This document shows positions 55,961 through 64,000 of a stretch of 64,000 bases of DNA, one piece after another. Source of the DNA: Cycas panzhihuaensis (lineage: Eukaryota; Cycadophyta); NCBI GenBank assembly GCA_023213395.1, contig CM041465.1, forward strand, positions 238,707,741 through 238,771,740, read 5' to 3'. Each line of letters starts with the position of its first letter. Position 1 is the first letter of the stretch. The position numbers and the translations under genes are program-made. Under the pieces are notes generated by a model. The model saw only the letters and a program-made list of their open reading frames with translations. It searched no databases and was not told the origin of the DNA.

Positions 55961-56460
55961 AAGCCTTTGAAGAGCTCAAGAGAGCTCTAACCTCTACCCA
56001 AACTTTGGTGTCCCCTCTCTTTGACAAGCCCTTCCTTCTCTACACCTAGGCCACCGAGGAATCCTTGGATGCCATGCTTGCCTAGGAGGATGACTTGGGA
56101 ACCAAAAGAGCTATCTACTTTATCAGTTGCACCCTCATGGCTACTAAACTTAACTACTCCCCTACTAAAATGGAGTGCCTCTCTTTAGTGTATGCTACCA
56201 AGAAGTTTAGCCACTACTTGCTTAGAAACTATACTCGGGTGATCGTCTAGTCTAATCCCTTGAGATATTTGCTAACCTAATCTAACCTGATAAGTAGAAC
56301 TGACAAGTGGGTTATTCTCCTTCAAGAGTTTGATCTTCAAATCGTCAATAGGAAATTAAAAAAAGGGATGGTGGTGGCTGAACAACTCACCAACACACCC
56401 ATCCCAAACCTTTCTAATGCTCTTATTGATGATTCCTTAACTCATGAGCCTATTTTGGCT
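55961..56460 (+). pseudogene. pol: G1 main RNase H
   Basis: Continues from RT: AFEELKRALTSTQTLVSPLF, then ATEESLDAML, the YFISCTLMATKLNYSPTKME segment, LVYATKKFSHYLL, RTDKWVILLQEFDLQI and the tail. This is the gypsy RNase H order. The first catalytic Asp position (LYTxATEES, usually LYxSVS or LYLDAS) has a stop nearby, and the MECL Glu is kept. It is distinct from the archaeal-type RNase H at 61572. Confidence 0.7.
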
Positions 56461-57720
56461 ATTCAAGATTCCTCCCCTCACCCGCTTGTCAATAGTGAGT
56501 GGTATAGGGACATTGTGGGATACCTCACTAAGCAGTAGTATCGTCTCGAAGTGAGTGACAAGGTTGGGTCACATATTGAAACTACTGCCAGGCAGTATTT
56601 CCTCATGGGAGAGGTATTATATAAGAGATCCTTTGACGTGATCCTTCTTTGCTACATCAACCCCAATGAAGCAGACCAAATACCTTGTGAATGCCATAAT
56701 GACATTTGTTGGGGTCATTTTGGGGATTAGTCCATGGCCCAAAGGATCCTCTGCATGGGTTATTATTGGCCATAGCTCTTCAAGGATACACATGCTTATG
56801 CCTTGTGATGTCACCAGTGTCAAGAGCATGCCAGCATTGCCCATTTCGCTTCTAAAGATTTACACCCTGTCATATCCTCATGGCCCTTCTCCTAATGGGG
56901 ATTAGACCTTATTGAGGCCATAACTCCACCTTATTCATCGCAACATAAGTTCATCTTGACCACAATAGAATACTTTACTAAATGGGCTAAAGCGATCCCT
57001 CTTTCCTCTACTCGTAGTAAGATGATAGACACCTTCATTTACTAGCATATCATCTGTTAGTTTAGGGTCCGTGACATCTTGATTACAGATAATAGAACCC
57101 CCTTTTGCAATAAGGAAATGGATGAACTTTGTGAGAAATTTAATATATCTCATAAAATCTCCTCTCCTTATTACCCTTAGGCCAATGGCTAAGTAGAATC
57201 ATACAACAAAACCATCATAAATATCTTGAAGAAAACCATTGCACAATCCCAAAGGGATTGGCACCTCCAACTCCCCTCTACCCTATGGGAATATTGCATA
57301 TACGTCCATATAACTATAGGGATGACTTCATTCTCCCTTGTGTATGGAACCGAGGTGGTCCTCCCATTAGAACTGGAGATCCCTTCCTTATGAGTCTCCC
57401 TTCGGGGCCTTATTGATGAGGAGACCCTCCGTTAGGCCCATATTTTAGACCTCAAAGCCTTAGATGAGAAGTGATTGATTACCTATTAAGTGAATCACAC
57501 CTCTAAGGCTAAGGCATGAAGGACGTATGATAAATACCTTCACCCCTATCCTGTGCATCCTTGGGACCATGTCCTCAAGTTGGAATATCTCCATGATCTC
57601 TTGTCCAAGTTTAGACCTAAAGGGTTAGACCCTTCGTTGTTCTCAAGAGCCTCAATAATGATGCTTAAAAGATTGCAACCTTACAAGGTCTTAAATTTGA
57701 GAAAGCTGTTAATGATAAGT
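56461..57720 (+). pseudogene. pol: G1 integrase
   Basis: The only nearly complete integrase of this family here. Zinc domain: ECHNDICWGHFG (two His) and CHQCQEH at about 56808-56828 (CxxC). Core: WGLDLIEAITPP (first Asp), FILTTIEYFTKWAKAIPL, ITDNRTPFCN (second Asp, about 57085) and VESYNKTI (Glu, about 57195). WEYCIYVHITIGMTSFSLVYGTEVVLPLE follows with a basic tail, then the conserved WDHVLKLE and FRPKG. D, D and E are all kept. About ten stops, nearly all at former Trp or Gln codons, interrupt it. No chromodomain follows, as expected for the Tat lineage. Confidence 0.82.
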
Positions 57721-57809
57721 TCTTAAAGAAATTATACATGCGACTATCCCTACTCCCATGTAGATTAGGCACACCTATTCTCCTCTTCTTGCTCTAAAAT
57801 GAGTCTAAA

Positions 57810-57870
57810 CTACCACCCTAAGCATGTCTTCATTCCCCTAAACCACAGGTGGAATGATGGTTTAGGGTAG
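57810..57870 (+). other. Post-pol stem-loop, single copy (G1)
   Basis: Right after integrase. The outer arms CTAC and GTAG enclose CCCTAAG pairing with TTTAGGG, and the inner TCATTCC pairs with GGAATGA. It aligns with the G0 85-bp unit (shared GAxTCTAAACTACCA and GGTGGAATG). The bases differ from G0 and G2 while the foldback is kept. Confidence 0.6.
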
Positions 57871-59145
57871 CTTTCCTAGCTCTCATTGTTGGATGTGTTC
57901 GTTCCTATAACTTCTGAGTTTAGAAATGCATTCCAGCTGGTGCTTCATGCTTGAGCACTCATACTCTCTCTCTCACTGACACTTCCTTTGCATATCTCAC
58001 TATGCTCCTTTGACGGATATGTGTAGCTCCCCATCTCCTAGCCTTACACATGCCTGTCATCTATTTCTGTGGTGGTCTTATGTGTTCGCTACGAGTATGG
58101 CCCTACATAAAAGGAAGTGTAGGCAACACCCATATGATCTAACAACAAAAACCATATAACAACCAACTAAATCATCATGATGTTTACCTCCTCCTGCATC
58201 CATACACCTATGCCCACATACACACAATCATACAAATATATGAACAACAAAATACATCATCATACACCATCATTATACACCAAATGGGGTGCCTATGGTC
58301 CCTCTCTCTATATATAAAGAATGGTATCATACATAATAGTATGGTACATCATCTACAGGAAGCCAGAATCCTTGTAGAGAGGAGTATAATCATGTGGTAA
58401 CATATGGTGACTCCTTGGAGGTCTAGTGCTTTCCCAACTAAAACTAGTCATGCCCTTCTCTCCTGTGCTCTTGTGCTCATGGAGTGTCATCTCTTGGTCA
58501 GTGTGATCCTTCCCCAAGAAACCACATGCCTCCTAGGCTCCTCTTGCGTCTTTGTGAGCTCCTAGCCTCACTCCCCTTGTCTCGAGGCCTCCTCGAGGTT
58601 ATCACCATCATCTAAGTCTGAGTCTTGCTCCATGACAATCTCACTTCTATCTACTCCACTAGCTGATTGTATCATGCTTGGATACGATCCCTCTCCCCCT
58701 CGACTCCTCAGAGTCTCTCCTCTAGTATAACTATTTAGATGTAGCTCTTTACATCTCTACTTGCTCCTCTACCTTGAGCCTCTAGCACCTGAACTCAACC
58801 GCATAAGGTATCTCTCTCTATTTGTGTCCCATCTAGCTCCCCTATAGCTATCCAACACTTGCCTGGTGCTCTTGGGACTCTTCTAGCCATATGTCCCTGG
58901 CCCTGATCACTAGGGTGAAATACCATTATGTGTGCCCCTGCTGATCATAGCTCTTGTCTAGCCTAGATGGGAGGTTGCCCCTTTACATAGGCCTAGGGGA
59001 ATATCTCTCAAACTACTGCCTTGATCAACCCCCCCATTTCCACTGCTCCTTCCAAGTCAAACACGATAACATATTAGTCTACATATCCATATGCATATCA
59101 AACACTTAAAATAAAATTAAAACAAACTATCCAAATGTTTGATAG
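57871..59145 (+). other. G1 post-pol spacer
   Basis: Non-coding, matching G2 42031-43339 in order, including CACTTCCTTTGCATATC and the low-complexity CATCATACACC part near 58255. No gene is seen on either strand. Confidence 0.5.
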
Positions 59146-61045
59146 TCAAACGATGAGAGGGAAGGGTAGTGTCTCACCTCTTGGGATGACCAACTCCTCT
59201 ACTCTAGTGACTATCTCCTCCTTAGGACCTCCCTCGGCTATTGGTACCTCATCCTCCTAGGTACCACCTCACCAACTACTTGGCCTGCTAGGGTATCTCC
59301 TCCTCCCTTTGCCACTACTACTACTATTGCTACCACTGCTTAAGCTCTACCCACCACCCTTAATCTCTAGACTAGTGTGCGAGGTAGCCTACCTCTCCCT
59401 ATAGCTCTTGAAGGATCCACCTCTCTTCTTGTGGCTCTTGAAGGCCCTGCCTTGCCTCCTGTGGTCCCTGATGGATATGCCCCATCACCTATTACTCCCG
59501 ATGGGCCTACCCCATCACCTCCATCACCACCATCATCATCATCACCACCCCTTGGGATACCTCTTACTCCTTCTGTCTCATCATCATTATCCCACCTCAC
59601 CCCTCTATATGGATCCTTCATATAGTCTACCTTGGTGAGAAGTTCTAGTGATGTTGCCTCCACCAAGCACTAGATGTACACCTAGTCCTCAGTCCCCCTG
59701 AACCAAGTTTACCACCTATGTATCATCAGAGCCCACACTAAGATGGGATGTGGTCCTCTTGGTGGTGCTACCACCCTAAAATTATCGAAGAATTAGCACT
59801 GTAATAGCATACAATAGGAGAATCCTCCTCTCCATGTCACTCTGATAGCATCTAGCTAGGCGACCATATTCATCGCTATCAGAGTGGCCCAGTCTAGTCT
59901 CTCCCTAGCCTCACACCTCTTGACTATCTCCATCCATCCGTCGGGTATATACTTGTAGTTTTGTTTTTGGGAGACCTAGAATAGAATGCCCAATGTGATC
60001 AATTTCCTCACCCTAGGAATCCATGATATAATAATGGTCTGAATTGGTATCCTACATCTATCCCACCTGTCCTCGCTAGTGAAGAACATGTTGTCTCCCT
60101 GTGTTCAGTGTCGTTGCTAGGCAATGTCACTACTGACACTGACGCTCCTCCTGTTGGTATGATAGTGATGTCCCCTACCTGGGGGATGTGGAATACACAT
60201 CGCTTATGATCCTAAAAGGCAATGATGTCTACCAGGAGATGCTGATCTGAGGTGTACTATGACATCCTGATAGCCTTCAACAGTCCACAACTCCCTAATA
60301 CCCATCTGTCTCCATAGGTCATCATCTCAATAAAACTCATCATGGTGATTCCTATGTTTTTGCAATTGTCTACTATGATAACTACCTATAAAACACCCAA
60401 CAATTGGTTAGAACTCCTCTACATATGCCTGCCTACCCTTAGGATGCTTCTTCCCCCCCTTCTGGGTTGAATTTGGCACCTTTTTGGGCCTCTTTCCTTT
60501 ATTTTTTCTATTTGAAGATGCCTACCCTACATCAAACTCTATGGTACTATAGAGTTTGACTTGGGTCCCACTGAAATTTTAGCATTTCCTTGGTAGCCCT
60601 ACCACAAACTCTACAGCACCGCGAATTTTGTTGTAGGGGCATCCATACCCCCCCCCCCCGACAAGCGGGGATAATACCCAAGAAGGCCAAAATTCTTTGC
60701 TTAAGTGGACCACATTGAATCCCTCTAGGACTATGGCTACCTAATGCCCCAGTCCTCCCCCTCTTTAGGCCTAAATCAAGCTCCAAAGGGTCCTAATTCA
60801 TCCTTAAGGGGCCAAAAATTACTCTAAAAAGCATAAAAACACATTAAATTTGAGCGATGAAATGAAGTGGGTACGAGACGATCCACTCACTGGATCTAGT
60901 CTCGCTATAGCCATATCATCACTCTAGTCATGTTGGCTATCTCCTCACTCTGATCCAATTATTTGATCTCTCTCTGCATGCCTCTAAAGTTGGGCAATGC
61001 TCTGCTATATAAGGGAAAGGGATCTAGATCAATCGTGAGCCCGTG
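59146..61045 (-). pseudogene. Antisense plant mobile domain gene of G1, one intron
   Basis: Second copy of the antisense gene. Exon 1 runs from about 61045 to 60891. The intron (60890-60386, 505 nt) begins GTGAGTGGATC and ends TTTTATAG, matching the G2 intron ends. The start codon is ATA instead of ATG just after the acceptor. The PMD core reads CVFHIPQVGDITI near 60190. The C-terminal part keeps MVEATSLELLTKVDYMKDPY and RGVRWDNDDE (59540-59666), then a Gly/Asp run and GGKAGPSR-type repeats. Stops and frameshifts are more frequent than in G2. The stop codon position (59146-59148) equals that of G2. Confidence 0.7.
60648..60659. repeat. Homopolymer C12 inside the antisense intron
   Basis: Twelve C residues on the plus strand. 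The matching place in G2 (about 44768-44783) has C4 and G7 runs. A slippage site with length uncertainty. Confidence 0.8.
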
Positions 61046-61073
61046 AAAATGAATTCCATTTTCGTCAAGTTTT

Positions 61074-61080
61074 CCTTATA
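61074..61080 (-). promoter_or_regulatory. TATA box of the antisense PMD gene (G1)
   Basis: The minus strand reads CTGTATAAGGAAAA, about 184 bases before the splice donor, matching position and flanks of the G2 box (45187-45195). Confidence 0.6.
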
Positions 61081-61571
61081 CAGGCGGGGGCCCCGACGGG
61101 CACTTCCTCCATTTCTCCTGTCGTGAGAGCCCTTGATACCACCTTTTTTCCTATGTCACCTTTGCCTTCTGGGTCCATCTAGTATTTCACCTCTGTGGAC
61201 TCTTTTTATTTTGCCTCTTAGGTGCATTTATGATGACCCCTTTAGTCTTCTATAGACCCCCCTCTGTCAATTTTCGTACCATACCAAAACATGCCCATGT
61301 TTATACTCATTTAGCTTATTTCGTCATCCTAAACCTGTTTCTACTACTCATTCATGCCTTTGGGGCTCCTGAAGGGAGTGCCTCCATCATCTAAGACCTT
61401 GCTTTGCTCTTTTTAGCAACCTTTGGGACCCTGAAGGGGCTCTCTTCACTATTGTTTCCTTCCCGTCCATTGGATCAGATCGGTCTCCTCATCCTATACC
61501 CTTCCGTGCTCGTTGACCCTGATATCACCCTTCTTTCCCATCCATCTCACCAAGACCTTTACTTCCATCAC

Positions 61572-62100
61572 TATGGCATTAATTATTTTCACTGATAGTT
61601 GAAATCGTGGCAACCTAGGCCCTTTCACTACCATGTGGATCCTCTGTGACCCCTTCAGATACGACTACATGCATTTTGGGGTCTTCCTTCCTGAAGCTAC
61701 CAATAACGAAGCTAAATACATAGTCGTTATTAAAGACCTTACTGATCCGCTCCACATCTAACATAGACCCATCATCCTCCTTTGTGACTCTTAGGTCATG
61801 GTGTCTCACCTTACCTAGATCTACCAAGTGCACTACCCATTCCTGAGAGCCCTCACCTTGACCACTAGGTCCCTTTTGTCCCATTTCTCCTCCATTGATA
61901 TCCAACATATCCCTTGGGACCACAACACTAAGGTAGATGACCTCATTTGTCTCATTCTCAAGAGTCGTCTCCCTCTCCTTGATGGTCCTTCTTGAGGGAC
62001 ATGTCCAATTGTCCAAGCGCCTAGGTTCCGAGTCATTCCATTCTTCCATCTTGTGATCCACTTGCACCTCCAAAAGTTGGATACTAATGAGGTTAAACTA
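61572..62100 (+). pseudogene. Second (archaeal-type) RNase H of G1
   Basis: Frame from 61572: MALIIFTDS, stop, NRGNLGPFTT, then PEATNNEAKYIVVIKDL and ILLCDS, stop, VMVSHL. The family Asp (FTDG, here FTDS) and the ATNNE Glu remain; the E of EYM is K. The domain end is visible: IDIQHIPWDHNTKVDDLICLI, equivalent to the xRxxNxxADxLA end of RNase H. Position, after the antisense gene and before the 3' LTR, equals G2. More decayed than the G2 copy. Confidence 0.75.
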
Positions 62101-62354
62101 TGCTAACCCCCAGGTTTATTCTCCTCACCCTACTATTTGTGCTACCGCCAATACAAATTCTTTACCTTCCTTGCTCTCCTATGTGTATAACATCTTGTTC
62201 GTAGCATCTACTTGATCATGTTTGTGATTGTCTCCTATTATTTATCCTACACTCATACGATGGGGGCATCCCCCCATCCATTTGCTCTACCCATTGACTT
62301 TGGGATGATGCATAGGTAGCCCCTATGTCGTCTTCCCCTTGTTTCCTTGTCCAC
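62101..62354 (+). other. G1 3' untranslated region
   Basis: Matches G2 46250-46450 (ATACGATGGGGGCATCCCC against ACGATGTGGGCATCCCC). The last 100 to 150 bases, including the polypurine tract, seem deleted here. Confidence 0.5.
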
Positions 62355-64000
62355 GCATCATTATCAGTTCTAGGAAATGTTGATTGAAGTATTCAATCTA
62401 CTTCACATGATAATTGACTTATTGTATAACTACTATGTATCCATTACCTGACTGCATTGCATCTCAGCATTTTTTAGCCAATGACGATCTAAGGATATGT
62501 ATCCCATGGAACTCCACAACCCTCCTTCATGTCTCCACAATGTTCCCAAGTACCACTTGGCCTCCATAGCCCAATCTTATCACCTGTCAGTATATCATGA
62601 AGCCTAGCACCTTACTTAGGCCCGGTCGGCATCCTCCACTTATTTGTTGACTTTTCTTGGGACTTCTTACCTTTAGTACCTATCTATTAATGGCTTCCCT
62701 AAGCCCCATAGCCCTTTCCTACCACTTAGATAGGGTGTCATGCCTCTCTTTGCCTGAGTTCCCCCCTTTTTGAGCTTCCAAGCTTCTCTCTTTTTATTCT
62801 TTTCTTATGTTCATGCTGCATTGTGATAAACTTCATGGTGCCACTGCAAACTCCATGGTACCGCTAAGTTTACCGTAGGGCGACTGTTACAATTTTATTT
62901 TAAAATCTTCCATGGCTAATTTCGCATTTATTATAAAATTACCATGTGGTAGTGACTCATTCCCAGCCCAGGTTGTACCGTAATCGCTCGATTGACCTAG
63001 GGTTGTGTTTAAAAACCCAAAAATAACTTCATTTTACTTCTTCTTGGTTCTCTCACTCAAGTTTTTCACATTATTCTCTCTAAAAACACCCTATAATAAG
63101 ACAAGTCTACCATTATGAACTTCTCAGCTAGCCACCAACCCTCTACAGCTCCAGATCTATAGCAGTAGGCCTGTACCATGGCCAACAAAGGGAAGGACAC
63201 ACTCTAAGTACTTCATCAAGTGTAGATCTCCCATCTCACTCTAAGTTTCTCTCAACTTGTTACTCCTTTAGGGTTTCACCTACAAACCCTATAAGGTTGG
63301 TCATTTTCTCTCATTTCTTAGGTAGATCTACCTCTGATCTAACCATAGTAGGTACCTCTAGACCAGTAGCTCATTTTCTTTTCTTATAAATAATACAAAA
63401 GTTAGTTGTTAGTATTTTCTCTCTACTTTTCCACCATAAACGAGAGGCAAACCCTCCCCTTCCTACTTTTTTCCTTTTTCCTTATGGCTCCTTCCTAGTT
63501 TCTCTAAGGAGACAACAAGGAAGAGCCACTCATGAAGAGTGAAAGGAGCAAAGGTACAGTTCCGTACCCAGAAAGCCTTCTCCTCAAGGGTAGCCCCCTT
63601 CTCTCCCTACCTCTTCCTTCTTCGTGCCTCCCTTGGGTTTCCAAGAGGCTATTGGTAAGGAGGTCATTACTGGTAGTAGCATATGCAGCCCATTTCTATG
63701 CTTGCTACCAGCCTTGCTAGCCCTACAAAAGTGAGATTTCAGCCTTATATCACACCCTACTCATCTCTTGATTTTATGCTTCGTGGAGGTTACAAAAGTT
63801 ACATTTTGTAACTTTTATAACATTAGTGATAAATGCAACTTCATTGACAACTTGTTACTTGCATTCTAAGAGTTTTGTTGCATCAATTTCCCTTCATCTT
63901 CTTAGTACTTGGATAGCATGGAGCATTTCTTACTAAGAGGGTTAGACATTCTGAGGCTAGCCACCCTCTTTCTCCTCTTAGCCCCTTTTTTCCCTATGGT
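62355..64000 (+). mobile_element. 3' LTR at the G1 end, cut by the window
   Basis: Sequence after TCTAGGAAATG (about 62370) follows the LTRs of the family: GACTGCATTGCATCTCAGCAT, then ACTCCACAACCCTCC (G2: CTCTACAACCCTCC), then GGTACCGCTAAGTTTACC. The degenerate telo-box/TATA block is near 62985-63025 (GACCTAGGGTTG, then GTTTAAAAAC). It does not obviously match the 5' LTR at 29511 better than it matches G2. The two ends of G1 may therefore come from different family members. It continues beyond 64000. The frame at 63532-63720 has no domain. Confidence 0.6.

Noticed and set aside
63532-63720. 62-codon frame starting MKSERSKGTVPYPESL near the right edge
   Set aside because: It lies in the LTR leader region of the family. 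The matching places in the G2 LTRs do not keep the frame.

Overview
The window is plant nuclear DNA made almost entirely of nested, decaying LTR retrotransposons. I found no host gene, tRNA, rRNA or CRISPR array that I can support. Plant signs: Ty1/copia elements with TGGTATCAGAG-type primer sites, chromovirus-like Ty3/gypsy pol, and Tat-lineage Ty3/gypsy elements that carry a second (archaeal-type) RNase H and an antisense plant-mobile-domain gene. The nesting depth and heavy C-to-T decay suggest a large, methylated seed-plant genome, probably a flowering plant. The species cannot be read from the sequence.

Layout. (1) 1-14422 is AT-rich old copia and gypsy debris: a coiled-coil fragment at the left edge, a copia LTR plus broken gag-pol (2451-9230) split by a small minus-strand LTR element, and a chromovirus RNase H-integrase end (9270-11150) with its PPT and LTR. 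(2) 14428-24540 is the youngest and most GC/CpG-rich object, a complete minus-strand Tat-like element ('G0') with 2.5-kb LTRs and a TCAAG target duplication. It encodes only gag and protease, and it sits inside a copia LTR (14286-14427 plus 24546-24734). (3) 24735-29510 holds the copia 3' end, a second chromovirus pol fragment and an unrecognised broken minus-strand coding region. (4) 29511-64000 is an old plus-strand Tat-like element ('G1': LTR, primer site, gag-pol, antisense gene, second RNase H, start of a 3' LTR). A complete 15-kb relative ('G2', 34577-49555, ACCTC duplication) is inserted in its gag.

How the parts relate. G0, G1 and G2 belong to one family: LTRs starting TGTTTCC or TGCTTCC, a primer site resembling TGGCGACCATACTGGGG, and matching gag, protease and spacers. 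Only the 52.3-62.1 kb part of G1 still has gag, protease, RT, RNase H and integrase, and its RT lacks the YxDD catalytic segment. G2 lost RT to integrase but kept the antisense gene and second RNase H. G0 lost both blocks. No element here can therefore supply its own reverse transcriptase.

The two observations most worth following are these. First, an antisense gene with its own TATA box and one intron, whose TATA, splice donor and splice acceptor are conserved in two diverged copies (43340-45195 and 59146-61080). Second, a stem-loop just after integrase that persists in all three elements and is multiplied into about four 85-bp tandem copies in G0.
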